The position numbers were made by a program, and so were the translations under genes. Positions 8,458 to 19,408 of a DNA stretch of 64,000 nt are shown in pieces. The notes below the pieces were generated by a model, which worked only from the letters and a program-made list of their open reading frames with translations, was not told the origin of the DNA and did no database searches. The DNA is from Ensifer adhaerens (GTDB taxonomy: Bacteria > Pseudomonadota > Alphaproteobacteria > Rhizobiales > Rhizobiaceae), in NCBI RefSeq assembly GCF_001270265.1, contig NZ_LGAP01000002.1, positions 186,001-250,000 of the forward strand, in the 5' to 3' direction. Position 1 is the first letter of the stretch, and every line of letters begins with the position of its first letter.

Positions 8458-9842
8458 CACGCGACCTCCGCAGCACGGCCACCATCGGCGGCAAATTCAG
8501 TTTCAAGCCATGTTTCGAGAAAGCGGGTATGGAAGGCGCCCTTTGCGATCTGCGGATCGGCAGCCAGCGCCCGATGCAACGGAACCGTTGTCGGCACGCC
8601 CTCGATCTTCAGCTGCTCCAGCGCCTGGGAAAGGCGGACCAGGCACGCCGGGCGGTCTTCGCCCCAGACGATCAGCTTGCCGAGCAGCGAATCGTAGAAC
8701 GGCGGGATGACGTAGCCTCCGTAGAGCATCGTGTCGAAGCGGATGCCCTTGCCCTCGGGCACGGCGAGCCTTTCGATCCTGCCTGGCGCCGGCATGAAGC
8801 CGCGCCTCGGGTCCTCGGCATTGATCCGGCACTCGATGGCATGGCCCTTGACGGCGATGTCGGCCTGGCGGACCGACAGCGAAGCGCCGGCGGCAATGCG
8901 GAACATCTCTTCGACCAGATCGATACCGGTGATCATCTCGGTCACCGGGTGCTCCACCTGGATGCGGGTGTTGACCTCGATGAAGTAGAACTGGCGGGTC
9001 TCGTCGTCGTAGAGATATTCCACCGTGCCGGCCCCGCGGTAGCCGACGGAGCGCGCCAGCGCGACGGCGCTGTCGCAGAGCTTCTGCCTGACCTCGGGCG
9101 GAAGCAGGAAGGACGGCGCCTCTTCCCAGACCTTCTGCCGGCGGCGCTGCAGCGAGCATTCGCGCTCGAAGCAATGCACGACGTTCTTGCCGTCGCCGAG
9201 AATCTGGACTTCGACATGGCGGGCGCGGGTGATGACCTTTTCCAGATAGAGGCCGCCATCGCCGAAGGATGCCAGCGCCTCGGCGGACGCCTGGGGAAAC
9301 TGCGTCTCCAACTCGGCCGCAGTGTTAACGATGCGGATGCCGCGGCCACCACCGCCGGCTGCCGCCTTGATCATCACGGGGAAGCCGGTGCGCTTCGTCA
9401 CCTCAAGCGCGTCGGCAAGGCTGGAGATCCGGCCGTCGCTTCCCGGAACTGTCGGCACACCAGCCTTCTCGGCGACGGCTCGGGCGGCGACCTTGTCGCC
9501 CAACAGGCGAATGGCATCGCCGGAAGGGCCGATGAAGATGAGGCCGGCGGCAACCACGGCGTCGGCGAAATCGCCGTTCTCCGACAGGAAACCATAACCC
9601 GGATGGACCGCATCGACATCGGCACGCTTGGCCGCCGAGATCACGGCTGCAATGTCGAGATAGGATTTCTTCGGCGCCGGCGGACCGATCTCGATCGCCT
9701 CGTCGGCGAGCTTGACCGCCAGCATGTCGGCGTCGGCAGCACTATAGACCTGGACCGTGCGGATACCGAGTGCCTTGGCGGCGCGGATGATGCGGACGGC
9801 GATTTCGCCACGATTGGCAACGAGAACCGAGCGTAGCTTCAT
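8457..9842 (-). CDS. accC: Biotin carboxylase subunit (AccC family)
   Basis: A 461-residue ATP-grasp biotin carboxylase: ANRGEIAVR near the N terminus, HPGYGFLSEN at about 80-90, the glycine-rich ATP loop KAAAGGGGRGIR, and EVNTRIQVEHPVTE in the active site. It uses ATP and bicarbonate to carboxylate biotin on a carrier protein. It overlaps both the biotin carrier gene upstream and pxpB downstream by about four bases, so it is probably dedicated to this complex and not the housekeeping acetyl-CoA carboxylase subunit. Confidence 0.92.
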   Translation of the reverse strand: MKLRSVLVANRGEIAVRIIRAAKALGIRTVQVYSAADADMLAVKLADEAIEIGPPAPKKSYLDIAAVISAAKRADVDAVHPGYGFLSENGDFADAVVAAGLIFIGPSGDAIRLLGDKVAARAVAEKAGVPTVPGSDGRISSLADALEVTKRTGFPVMIKAAAGGGGRGIRIVNTAAELETQFPQASAEALASFGDGGLYLEKVITRARHVEVQILGDGKNVVHCFERECSLQRRRQKVWEEAPSFLLPPEVRQKLCDSAVALARSVGYRGAGTVEYLYDDETRQFYFIEVNTRIQVEHPVTEMITGIDLVEEMFRIAAGASLSVRQADIAVKGHAIECRINAEDPRRGFMPAPGRIERLAVPEGKGIRFDTMLYGGYVIPPFYDSLLGKLIVWGEDRPACLVRLSQALEQLKIEGVPTTVPLHRALAADPQIAKGAFHTRFLETWLETEFAADGGRAAEVA

Positions 9843-10081
9843 TGGTCGACCTCGGCGATCACCTGGCCGGCCATGACGGGCTCTTCGTTGTCGACGAGAA
9901 AGCGGATACTGCCGCCCGCCACACCGGCCTGGATCTCCTGAAAGGTCTTCATGACCTCGATCAGACCGATAGCGTCGTTCGAGGAAACGGTATCGCCATC
10001 CGTTTTGAAGGGCGGGACATCCGGAGCAGACGAGCGATAGAAGGTTCCTGGAAGTGGCGATCGGATTTCGTGCTTGCTCAT
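9839..10081 (-). CDS. Short biotin carboxyl carrier protein
   Basis: An 80-residue biotinyl domain with the biotinylation motif EVMK; the acceptor is Lys45. AccB proteins are usually about 150 residues with a Pro/Ala-rich linker; this one consists of the carrier domain only, beginning with IRSPLPGTFY. The start at 10081 is chosen because it gives a compact biotinyl domain; a longer reading frame would add an unrelated Arg-rich stretch. It sits between pxpA and the biotin carboxylase gene and should shuttle carboxybiotin between the carboxylase and the PxpBC-type carboxyltransferase. Confidence 0.9.
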   Translation of the reverse strand: MSKHEIRSPLPGTFYRSSAPDVPPFKTDGDTVSSNDAIGLIEVMKTFQEIQAGVAGGSIRFLVDNEEPVMAGQVIAEVDQ

Positions 10082-10097
10082 GGTTGCCTCCGCTATG

Positions 10098-10907
10098 TTA
10101 TTTGGTTTTGACCTGAGAGACGGGAGCAATGCGGATGCCCTCGGCACTCAGCGCCTCCCGCATGAGCCGCACGATATCGAGCGCGCCCAGCGTATCGGAA
10201 TGAAAACAGATGGATTCGAACGGGACCTCGACGTCGGCACCCGTGACCGTCCGCACCCGTCCTTCCCGACAGGCGCGCACGACCTTGCGCGCGATTGCCG
10301 TGGCATCCGGCCGGCCGGCATCACGGGTAAACACGATCGAGCCGCTGTCGTCATAGTCGCGATCGGCATAGAACTCTCGGATGACAGGCTGGCCGACCTC
10401 CTGTGCGGCAAGCTCCGTCGCCGATCCGGCCATGCAGAAGACGAAGGCGTTCGGCGCGACCGTGCGCATATATTGCATGAAGATCTGCGAGAGTTCGCGA
10501 TTGACCGCCATCTCCATATAGAGCGCGCCGTGCGGCTTCACATGCTGCAAGGGCGCGCCGTGGCGGCGGGCGAATTCGCGGATCGCGCCGACCTGATAGA
10601 CGATGTCGTTGACAAGCTCGCGGGCAGTGCCCGCAATCTTGCGGCGGCCGAACCCCTGCAGGTCGCGATAACCGGGATGGGCACCGATGCCGACGCCATG
10701 TTCGGCGGCGAGCCGAACCGTTTCATCCATCAGATTGGGATCGCCACCATGGAAGCCGGCGGCGATATTGGCAGAACTGATCAGCGGCATCAGTGCCGCA
10801 TCATCCGTATCGCCGATGCGCCAGCGGCCGAACGCTTCTCCCATGTCGCAATTGATGTCGACGACGTCGAGCAATGCCTCATCCCTCTCTTGCGGGCCGC
10901 TCTCCAT
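10098..10907 (-). CDS. pxpA: 5-oxoprolinase subunit PxpA (LamB/YcsF family)
   Basis: A 269-residue LamB/YcsF protein with the family hallmarks [11 protein letters not shown] near the N terminus, [13 protein letters not shown], and HVKPHGALY. It is the hydrolytic component of 5-oxoprolinase. A longer frame beginning with TTG at 10943 exists, but ATG 10907 has an AAGG ribosome site and starts close to the conserved DINCD motif. It is the first gene of the operon pxpA, biotin carrier, accC, pxpB, pxpC, and is divergent from a LysR regulator. Confidence 0.9.
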   Translation of the reverse strand: MESGPQERDEALLDVVDINCDMGEAFGRWRIGDTDDAALMPLISSANIAAGFHGGDPNLMDETVRLAAEHGVGIGAHPGYRDLQGFGRRKIAGTARELVNDIVYQVGAIREFARRHGAPLQHVKPHGALYMEMAVNRELSQIFMQYMRTVAPNAFVFCMAGSATELAAQEVGQPVIREFYADRDYDDSGSIVFTRDAGRPDATAIARKVVRACREGRVRTVTGADVEVPFESICFHSDTLGALDIVRLMREALSAEGIRIAPVSQVKTK

Positions 10908-10979
10908 GCGACCTTGAACAGAGAGAACGCTAGGGTGAAACAAAGCATTTGAAAAATTCTATTTTCATATGCCACGTAT

Positions 10980-10990
10980 CTGAATTTCAG
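10980..10990. promoter_or_regulatory. Short palindrome in LysR/pxp divergent promoter
   Basis: CTGAA-T-TTCAG, a perfect 11-base palindrome in the A/T-rich region between pxpA and the divergent LysR gene. LysR-type regulators normally bind short dyads here, so it is a candidate operator. Confidence 0.35.
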
Positions 10991-11144
10991 AATTCGCAGT
11001 TGCAAAATGCCGCTGTGAAAATTAGCGTCTTTTGAGCCGCTTACGTGGGAATGCCTGAGGGATGATCAACGGACTGCTCAAAGGCGCGGCAGACTTTCTG
11101 ATTTTCTCACCTACGGTATAAAAAAATCAGATGGGAGATGCGTT

Positions 11145-12071
11145 ATGTCGATCAGCCTTCGCCAGCTTCGCTATTTCGTCGCAACGGCGGAACTCGGACA
11201 GATATCGCAGGCGGCAGTCGATCTCTCGATCTCCCAGTCCGCCGTGACCACGGCCATCAAGGAGTTGGAGCGCATCGTCGGCGCCAATCTTTTCCTACGC
11301 ACCCCAAGCGGCATGGACCTGACGATGGCAGGCCGCCAGTTCCTCTCGCACGCCTACGAGATCCTGAAGAAGGTGGACGAGGCAACGCATCTGAACGTCG
11401 TCAGCAGCGCCGTCGAAGGCACGCTGGCGATCGCCGCCACCTATACCGTGATCGGCTATTTCCTGCCGCAGCATATCGAGCGTCTGCGGCGCCTATTCCC
11501 CAAGCTCGAGCTGCAGCTGTTCGAACTCAAACGGGAATCGATCGAGGAAGGCCTGCTCACCAACCGCTACGACATGGCGGTGCTCTTGACCTCGAACATC
11601 CTCAACCCCGCGCTGACGACCGAAAAACTGATGAGCTCGACGCGACGGCTCTGGGTTCCGGCCCAGCATCCGCTGCTTCAACGCGACAGCGTCGGTTTTC
11701 GCGAGATCTCCGAGGAGCCCTACATCATGCTGACGGTCGACGAGGCGGCGCATTCGTCGCTGAAATACTGGAGCACGTCGACCTACCAGCCGCGCGTTAT
11801 TCTCCGAACGTCGTCGGTCGAGGCGGTGCGCTCGCTGGTCGCCAACGGCCAGGGCGTGGCCATTCTGTCCGACATGGTACACCGCCCCTGGTCGCTCGAG
11901 GGCCGGCGCATCGAGACGATCAACGTGCGTGACCCCGTCCCGGCCATGGATGTCGGCCTTGCCTGGCGGCGTGGCGCTGAGTTCACGCCGCCGATGCAGG
12001 CGCTGCGGTCCTATTTCCAGCAGACGTTTCATATTCCGGGCGTGCGCGACGCGTCGTTCGCCACACCCTGA
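11145..12071 (+). CDS. LysR-family transcriptional regulator
   Basis: A 308-residue LysR-type regulator. The N-terminal winged helix is clear (LRQLRYFVATAELGQISQAA, then SQSAVTTAIKELERIVGANLFLR); the remainder forms the co-inducer-binding domain. GGGAG lies seven bases before the ATG. Divergent orientation about 240 bases from pxpA makes it the likely regulator of the biotin/pxp operon, sensing 5-oxoproline or a related lactam (inference). It converges on proC, ending 24 bases from that gene's end. Confidence 0.87.
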   Translation: MSISLRQLRYFVATAELGQISQAAVDLSISQSAVTTAIKELERIVGANLFLRTPSGMDLTMAGRQFLSHAYEILKKVDEATHLNVVSSAVEGTLAIAATYTVIGYFLPQHIERLRRLFPKLELQLFELKRESIEEGLLTNRYDMAVLLTSNILNPALTTEKLMSSTRRLWVPAQHPLLQRDSVGFREISEEPYIMLTVDEAAHSSLKYWSTSTYQPRVILRTSSVEAVRSLVANGQGVAILSDMVHRPWSLEGRRIETINVRDPVPAMDVGLAWRRGAEFTPPMQALRSYFQQTFHIPGVRDASFATP

Positions 12072-12095
12072 CGCGGATACATCCTCGGCTGGCGA

Positions 12096-12917
12096 TCAGT
12101 TGGCGACGGCAAGTTCCAACGCCCGGCGATGCGCAGCCACGGCCGCCCGCTTCACGAGGTCGGCCAGGTCAGAATCAGCCATGAGAACCTCGAGCGCTGC
12201 AGCCGTGGTGCCGTTCGGGCTGGTCACCTGTTGGCGCAGCTCTGCCGGGGAAAACGTGCTTGTTGCAGCAAGAGCAGCGGCGCCACCGACCGTCTGCTTT
12301 GCCAAAGCATGCGCGGTCTCCGCCGGCAGGCCGACAGCAATCCCCGCGTCGGTCAAACACTCGATAAAGTGGAAGAGATAGGCCGGCCCCGAACCGGATA
12401 TCGCCGTTGCCGCATCGACAAGCCTTTCCTCCGCCAGCCAATGAACACTGCCGACGGCCGCCAGAAGGTCGGTAACATAAGCCGCTCGAACGTCGTCGAT
12501 GTGGGTGTTGCCAAAGGCTGCAATCACCCCCATGCCGATCGAGGCCGGCATGTTTGGCATGGCGCGCACGACCGCGGTCTCGCCCAGTGTGGCCTCGAAG
12601 GTCGAGATCGGCACGCCGGCGGCGATGCTGACGAACACGGCCGCTCCACTGAACCGGCGGTATGCCGCAAGCATCGAGCCGACGATCTGCGGCTTGACGG
12701 CGACAATGACGGCGCGCGGCTGCAGCGCCTCCGGCAGGTTGGATGCATCGGCGTAAACCGTGGCGCCGCGAGCGGCAGCGCGGCCGCGAAGAGGTTCCGC
12801 CGGCTCGACCACGTGAATTCGGCTCGCAGGAATACCGGCCCTCTCGAGCCAGCCTTCGAGGAGGGCAAAGCCCATGTTGCCGCAACCGACAAGCACGATA
12901 TCTCCGGACTGTTCCAT
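12096..12917 (-). CDS. proC: Pyrroline-5-carboxylate reductase family protein
   Basis: A 273-residue ProC-type reductase: Rossmann motif VGCGNMG at residues 10-16, MPNMPASIGMG, and the P5CR signature region from AISGSGPAY through the ALAKQTVGGAA helix. Canonical members reduce pyrroline-5-carboxylate to proline with NAD(P)H. ATG 12917 is chosen because GAGGAG lies eight bases upstream; the ATG at 12935 has none. It is the last gene of an operon with an ABC importer, an acyl-CoA ligase and an enoyl-CoA hydratase. It may therefore reduce a cyclic imine derived from a catabolic substrate, with a housekeeping ProC elsewhere. Confidence 0.85.
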   Translation of the reverse strand: MEQSGDIVLVGCGNMGFALLEGWLERAGIPASRIHVVEPAEPLRGRAAARGATVYADASNLPEALQPRAVIVAVKPQIVGSMLAAYRRFSGAAVFVSIAAGVPISTFEATLGETAVVRAMPNMPASIGMGVIAAFGNTHIDDVRAAYVTDLLAAVGSVHWLAEERLVDAATAISGSGPAYLFHFIECLTDAGIAVGLPAETAHALAKQTVGGAAALAATSTFSPAELRQQVTSPNGTTAAALEVLMADSDLADLVKRAAVAAHRRALELAVAN

Positions 12918-12945
12918 CCGCGCGTCTCCTCTCATTGGTGACGGT

Positions 12946-14478
12946 CTATTGCCGCGCTAGCCGATCCCAACAATCGTTAAGACCGGCGGGCAGCCGGTGT
13001 TTCATGATACGCTGGCTCGGCGTGCGTTCGAAATCATCGACAACGGCGATGTAGCGCGGGTTCTGGTAGGGCGCGAGCCGATGCGCCAGCCATCCCGACA
13101 GGTCGATCGGATCGATCGCGCTGCCCGCCTTGGGCTTGACGAAGAGCTTGATGTCCTGCTCGCCGACATCCGCGGCGACGCCGATCATGGCGCAATCCTC
13201 GACCGCCGGATAGGCAGCGGCAACATGCTCCACCTCCCAGGCGGAGACGTTTTCACCCTTGCACCGGACGCTGTCGGTGAGTCGGCCGTGGAACCACAGG
13301 TTACCGTCAGCATCGAAAGAGCCGGAATCGCCGGTGTGAAGCGCTTCGTTGCGAAGGGTCTTTTCGGTCGCTTCCGGATTGCGCAGATATCCCTTGAACA
13401 GCGCGCCCTCAAGCGAGGTACGCACGACGATCTCGCCCTTGTCGCCAGCCGGCACCGGCTCGCCCTTTTCATTGAGGATATCGACCGAGAACCAGGGCAT
13501 CGGCCGGCCGACGGCGCCGACGACACCGTTGGCGTTGCAGGTGGTAATGCTGGACGCTTCGGTCATGCCGTAGCATTCCCGCATCTCGACGCCGAAGCGC
13601 TCCTTGAATAAAGGCCAAACCTCCTTCGGGCAGCCGCCGCCCCAGGCAACGCGCACCGGATGCTGGCGATCGCGTTCGCTTTCGGGCTGCTTGAGCAGGA
13701 TCTGCAGGATGCCGCCGAGATAGTGGATGTGGGTGGCGCCGTAGCTGCGCACCTGGTCCCAGAAGCGGCTGGCGCTGAAACGATCGACCATGGCGAGCGA
13801 CAGGTCCTCGATGATCGGCAGCACGATCAGTTGCGCGCCGCCGATATGATAGAGCGGCTCCCAGACGAAGAAGGCATCGCCCGGGCCTGCCACCGAAAGA
13901 GTGCGGACCGCCTCACCGGCGAGCCGGATCATGCCGTGGGTCACCAGCACGCCCTTCGGCCGGCCGGTGGTGCCGGAGGTATACATGATCGCAAACAGAT
14001 CGTCGGCGGCCGGCAGCTCCTCGTCGAAGGCGGCACCCGAAGCCAGGATCGTCTCAAGTGACGCCGCGCCGGCCTGTTCGCCGGCGAGAATAACCCCGGC
14101 CGCAGGCAGAACGGCACCGCTTTCGGCGATGGTCTCGGCAAGCTCCGCGTCACAGATGACGGCGCCCGGCTCGCAATGTTCCAGGATATAGCGCAGGCCC
14201 TCGCCGCGCAGCTGGGCGTTGACCGGCACCCAGACGACACCTGCCTTGGCAAGTCCGAACAGGACGGCAAGCGACAGGCGCGAATTGCGCATCATCACCG
14301 CGGCGCGATCGCCGGATTTCAGGCCGCGTTGACGCAGGTCGGCGGCAAGCGCCCCGGACATCGCGTCGAGGGTGGCAAAGGTGATCGGCTCGCCGTTGAA
14401 ACGGGCGAACACCTGGTCCGGTCTGCGGGCAGCCTTGGTCGTGAAGCTTCCGAGGAAGCCTTCGAGAGATACGGTCAT
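12946..14478 (-). CDS. Acyl-CoA ligase, CaiC-like
   Basis: A 510-residue class I adenylate-forming enzyme. Visible motifs in order are the P-loop-like YTSGTTGRPKG, the A5 motif YGMTEAS, the A7-A8 region (GDSGSFDADGNLWFHGRLTD and the following KGENVSAWEVE), and the catalytic-lysine region RTPSQRIMK near the C terminus. It activates a carboxylic acid to an AMP ester and transfers it to CoA. The overall pattern is closest to crotonobetaine/carnitine-CoA ligase relatives. It lies 22 bases after a permease gene and 28 before proC in a co-directional operon with an enoyl-CoA hydratase. Confidence 0.88.
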   Translation of the reverse strand: MTVSLEGFLGSFTTKAARRPDQVFARFNGEPITFATLDAMSGALAADLRQRGLKSGDRAAVMMRNSRLSLAVLFGLAKAGVVWVPVNAQLRGEGLRYILEHCEPGAVICDAELAETIAESGAVLPAAGVILAGEQAGAASLETILASGAAFDEELPAADDLFAIMYTSGTTGRPKGVLVTHGMIRLAGEAVRTLSVAGPGDAFFVWEPLYHIGGAQLIVLPIIEDLSLAMVDRFSASRFWDQVRSYGATHIHYLGGILQILLKQPESERDRQHPVRVAWGGGCPKEVWPLFKERFGVEMRECYGMTEASSITTCNANGVVGAVGRPMPWFSVDILNEKGEPVPAGDKGEIVVRTSLEGALFKGYLRNPEATEKTLRNEALHTGDSGSFDADGNLWFHGRLTDSVRCKGENVSAWEVEHVAAAYPAVEDCAMIGVAADVGEQDIKLFVKPKAGSAIDPIDLSGWLAHRLAPYQNPRYIAVVDDFERTPSQRIMKHRLPAGLNDCWDRLARQ

Positions 14479-14499
14479 GGGAGGATCTCGGATGTGGTG

Positions 14500-16262
14500 T
14501 CAGGAGGAGCGGCGGAGTTTTTCCGCCGCCAGGAGAAGTGTTGTCACGACGATGAAGACGACGACCGAAACCGCCGCGAGCGTCGGGTTGAGCTGAAGGA
14601 TCATGTCATCCCACATTTGCTTCGGCAGGGTCGTCTTGACGCCGCCGCTGACGAAGATCGCCACGGTTAGCTCGTCGAACGAGGTGATGAAGGCAAAGAG
14701 GAACGCTGCCGTCAGGCCGCTCTTGATCAGCGGCACGGTGACGAAGCGCAGCGCCTGAACGCGGTTTGCCCCGAGCGTGGCCGCCGCCTGGTCGAGCCGC
14801 CAGTCGTAGCTCTTCAGGACGGCGGCGATGGCGACGAAGGCAAAGGGCAGCGCCAGCACCGTGTGGCCGATCACCAGGCCAAGGTCGGTGGCGACCAGTC
14901 CCATCTGGGCAAAGAGATAGAACAGGCCGACGGCGATGACGATGCGCGGCACGATCATCGGCGCCAGGAAGAAGGCGAAAATGATGCCCCGCCAACGCGA
15001 GCGCGAGCGGGCAAGCGCCAGCGCCGCAAAGCCACCGATCACCGTTGCAACGATGGCCGTCGCGAAGGCGACACCGAACGAGCGGATGGTGGCCGCAACC
15101 CAGAGATCGGAGGTGAAATAGGTCCTGAACCATTCCAGGCCATAGCCCGGCGGCGGGAACTCGAGGAACTGCGAGCTGGTGAAGGCGATCGGCAGGACGA
15201 CGAGCGTCGGCAGCATCAGGAAGGCGAACATCAGCAGGCTGTAGATGCCGAGCATCCGGCTCGAAACCGCCGCCCCCAGCAGCCGGTGGCTGCCGGCCGA
15301 AATAGCGCTGCGGACGCTCGCCAGCCGATCGAGGATTGCCAGACCAAGGGCGCGCAGGAAACCGGTTTTACCGGCCTTGCCATCGGAAGGTTCGCCGGAC
15401 AGGCTCGAAAGGCCGAACACCCGATCGTAGAGCCAGCACGTGACCAGTGCTGCAGCCAGCATCATGGCGGCGAGAGCCCCGGCAAACGCCCAGTTCAGGA
15501 TTTCCTGCACCTGAACGATGATCAGTTGCGCCAGCATCGTCTGTTGACGGCCGCCAAGCAGGGCCGGAACGATGAAGAAGCCGAGCGAGGAGATGAAGGT
15601 CAGCAGGCCGGCAGCCGCAGCCCCCGGAAGCGAAAGCGGGAAATAGACGAGCCAGAAGCCTTTTGCAGGGGTCGCGCCCAGCGTCCCCGATGCCTGCGTC
15701 AACCGGCGATCGATACCGGTCATCACGGGTAGCATGGTGAGGATGGCCAGCGGCACCATGGCATGGACCATGCCGATCATCACGCCGAGCTCATTGTGCA
15801 GCAGCTCGAGCGGCTGGCTGAGCACGCCGGTTCCAAGGCCGATCTGGTTGATGATGCCGGTGCGGCCCAGCACGATGACCCAGGCAAAACTCTTGACGAG
15901 GTAGCTCGTCCAGAACGGCACCATCACGAGCAGAATCATGGTGCCACGCGTCCGGTCCGGCAGGCGCGACAGCCAGTAGGCCAGGGGGTAGCCGAGCAAC
16001 AGGGAGAAGAGCGTCGTCAGCCCGGCGATGCGGAACGTGATCAAGAGGACGCGGAAATAGACGTCGGTCTCGAAGATCCTCGCATAGTGGCTGGCGGTCA
16101 TCGCGCCGGTGTCGGCATCCTCCAGGCTGAGACCCATCAGCCTTGCGACGGGGACAAGGAAGAAGATCAGCAGAAAGGCGATGCCCGGCACCGCCAGCCA
16201 AAGCGGGCCGAAGCGGAAGCGGTTGGAGCGCTGAGCGCGCGTGGTGGTAACAGCCGTCGCGT

Positions 16263-16266
<4 letters not shown>
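14500..16266 (-). CDS. Fused ABC transporter permease (PotB-PotC type)
   Basis: A 588-residue protein containing two permease modules in tandem. The first spans residues about 20-285, with the variant docking loop QASGTLGATPAKGFWLVYFP; a soluble linker covers about 285-340; the second module carries QAAATLGANRVQALRFVTVP at about 500. PotB- and PotC-type partners are normally separate proteins of 280-300 residues, as in the other importer of this window. The start overlaps the ATPase stop by four bases (ATGA). It provides the complete channel of the importer. Confidence 0.9.
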
Positions 16267-17342
<1,076 letters not shown>

Positions 17343-17354
17343 CAAATTTTCCCC

Positions 17355-18431
17355 TTAAGCCAGGATCCAGGCGTTGAAGCGCTCGGTCATTTCGGAACGG
17401 TTGGCGCTCCACCAGTCTTCCCGTGCAATGGTCATGACCTTGAGATTGGCCTCGGAGGTCGGAAGGGCTGCAGCGCGTTCTGCCGGGATATGCTCATAGG
17501 CCTTGAGGTTGGTCGGGCCGTAGGCGAGGAACTCGGTAAAGAGCGCCTGCTGCTTTGGATCGGCGCAGAACCGGACGAACTGCCGGGCGATATCAGCGCG
17601 CGGCGAGCCCTTGGGAATGCCCCATCCCTCGATCGAGTAAAGCCCCTGGTTCCAGCCGATCTTGACCGGCGCACCGCCATCGATGACCGCCTGAGCGCGG
17701 GCGTTCCATAGGGCGATCACGTCGACTTCGCCGCTTTGGATCAGCTGGCTCGACTGCGCGCCGCCGGTCCACCAGACGTCGACATGCGGCTTGATCTTCT
17801 CGAGGCTGGCATAGGCACGCTCGATGTCGAGCGGGTAGAGTTCGGCAAGCGGCACGCCATCGGCAAGCAGCGCCTGCTCCAGCGTATCGATTGGGTTCTT
17901 GCGCAGGGCGCGACGGCCCGGGAATTTCTCGACATTCCAGAAATCGGCCCAGGAGTTCGGGCCATTGGCGGCGTCGAAACGATCGGTGCGATAAGCCATG
18001 ATCGTCGAATAGACATCAACGCCAAGCCACAGCTCGGTCAGCGCGTCGGGCATCAGCCCGGGCACGTCGGCCGCCGGCAGGTTGATCGGCTCAAGCAGGT
18101 CGCGTTTTTTCAGGATGTCGCGGGCGGAAAGCGTCAGCGTGCAGACGTCCCAGCTATAGGATTGTGTCTCGACCATCGCCCGGAACTGCGCGGTCGGTTC
18201 GGCGTCGCGGGCGACATTGATAACCTTGATGCCGGTTGCATGTTCGAAAGGATCGTAGAATGCCTTGCGGTATCCCGGGCTATAAGGACCGCCGGGATCG
18301 GCGACGGTCAGCGTTTCGGCGGCAAATGCCGATCGCGTGAAGACGGCAGGCGCGGCCAGGGCAACGCCGAGGCCGCCGCCGATTTTCAACAGGCTGCGGC
18401 GATCAATCAGAATTCGTTTATTGTTGGTCAT
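17355..18431 (-). CDS. ABC transporter periplasmic binding protein
   Basis: A 358-residue solute-binding protein of the PotD/SBP family 1 type. The N terminus has a Tat signal (RRSLLKIGGGLGVALAAP) with an AFAAE cleavage region. ATG 18431 is preferred over a longer frame because GAGGGT precedes it and the Tat motif then lies close to the start. It captures the substrate for the adjacent ATPase/fused-permease importer. The substrate is unknown; the neighbouring CoA ligase suggests a carboxylate, perhaps an amine- or betaine-containing one. Confidence 0.9.
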   Translation of the reverse strand: MTNNKRILIDRRSLLKIGGGLGVALAAPAVFTRSAFAAETLTVADPGGPYSPGYRKAFYDPFEHATGIKVINVARDAEPTAQFRAMVETQSYSWDVCTLTLSARDILKKRDLLEPINLPAADVPGLMPDALTELWLGVDVYSTIMAYRTDRFDAANGPNSWADFWNVEKFPGRRALRKNPIDTLEQALLADGVPLAELYPLDIERAYASLEKIKPHVDVWWTGGAQSSQLIQSGEVDVIALWNARAQAVIDGGAPVKIGWNQGLYSIEGWGIPKGSPRADIARQFVRFCADPKQQALFTEFLAYGPTNLKAYEHIPAERAAALPTSEANLKVMTIAREDWWSANRSEMTERFNAWILA

Positions 18432-18489
18432 TGTTCTACCCTCTTGTTTTGGATTGCGCGCCGCCTCCCATAAGCGGCTCTGGCCTTTG

Positions 18490-19260
18490 TCAGGCCTTGC
18501 TTGCCGCACGTCGTGCGAGAAACTGTTCCATCATCCGCGCCGGTTCGCCGGAGGCGTAGGCTTCGCGCTGGATGCGAGCGCCGGCTTCGAGGCAGTCGCG
18601 GAAACCAGCCTCTGTCATCTCCCTGAAGCGCTGTTTGTCAAGCCGCATGGCGACCGGCGGCTTGGCGGCGAGTTCGCGCGCCAGCGAGAGGGCCTCATCC
18701 ATGACGCGTTCCTGCGGCACGATGCGGTTGATGATGCCGATGGCCTGGCATTCATCCGATTGCATCAGACGGCCGCTGAGGGTCAGGTCGATGGTGCGGG
18801 CAAGACCAATCATTTCACGCATCATCCACGGGCCCGTGGTGCTGGCGATGCCGGAGTTGATTTCCGGCTGGCCCATGCGCACGCCCGGATGCGCGATGCG
18901 GAAATCGCAGAGAAGCGCCACCTGGAACGCCGAGCCGGCGGCAACGCCGTTGAGCGCGGCGATCAGCGGCTTCGACAGCGAACGCATCGCATCATAGAGC
19001 CGCTCCCATTCGCCGACCCATTCCTGGCCGCGGGCGGCGTCGAACGTGCGGGTCTCGTTCAGGTCCTGGCCGGCGCTGAACGCACGGTCACCGGCACCGG
19101 TGAGGATAATGGCGCGGACCGCCTCGTCTTCTTCGAAAGCCTTGAAGGCAGCAACCAGCTGCTGGCGCATCGGGCTATGCCAGGCATTAAGGATTTCGGG
19201 GCGGTTCAGCGTGATGACGCCAACCTCGCCGCGCCGTTCTGTCAGGATGAAGCGATCCAT
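18490..19260 (-). CDS. Enoyl-CoA hydratase/isomerase family protein
   Basis: A 256-residue crotonase-fold protein: TLNRPEILNAW near the N terminus, SAGQDL at the first oxyanion-hole segment, ALNGVAAGSAFQVALLCDFRIA at the second, and PEINSG retaining one catalytic glutamate. The region that normally supplies the second glutamate is less typical (TTGPWMMREM), so the activity could be isomerase- or hydrolase-like. GGAG precedes the ATG by about seven bases. It is the first gene of the IclR-controlled operon and probably acts on the product of the acyl-CoA ligase. Confidence 0.87.
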   Translation of the reverse strand: MDRFILTERRGEVGVITLNRPEILNAWHSPMRQQLVAAFKAFEEDEAVRAIILTGAGDRAFSAGQDLNETRTFDAARGQEWVGEWERLYDAMRSLSKPLIAALNGVAAGSAFQVALLCDFRIAHPGVRMGQPEINSGIASTTGPWMMREMIGLARTIDLTLSGRLMQSDECQAIGIINRIVPQERVMDEALSLARELAAKPPVAMRLDKQRFREMTEAGFRDCLEAGARIQREAYASGEPARMMEQFLARRAASKA

Positions 19261-19271
19261 GATTTTCTCCG

Positions 19272-19296
19272 TTGCAATGAAACAACTATTGCAATG
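19272..19296. promoter_or_regulatory. Repeated TTGCAATG, possible IclR operator
   Basis: TTGCAATG occurs at 19272-19279 and again at 19289-19296; the second copy lies in the palindrome ATTGCAAT. The site is in the short A/T-rich region between the enoyl-CoA hydratase operon and the divergent IclR gene. It is the best candidate for binding by that regulator. Confidence 0.4.
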
Positions 19297-19408
19297 CGAT
19301 AATTGTTATGTCATAGTGTGATTATGTTTATTTTAGCTGTCAAGCACCTTTTCCAATGCTTGGCGATTCTGTTATCGATATGTGGGAAACGGCAGGGACC
19401 GGGGATAC

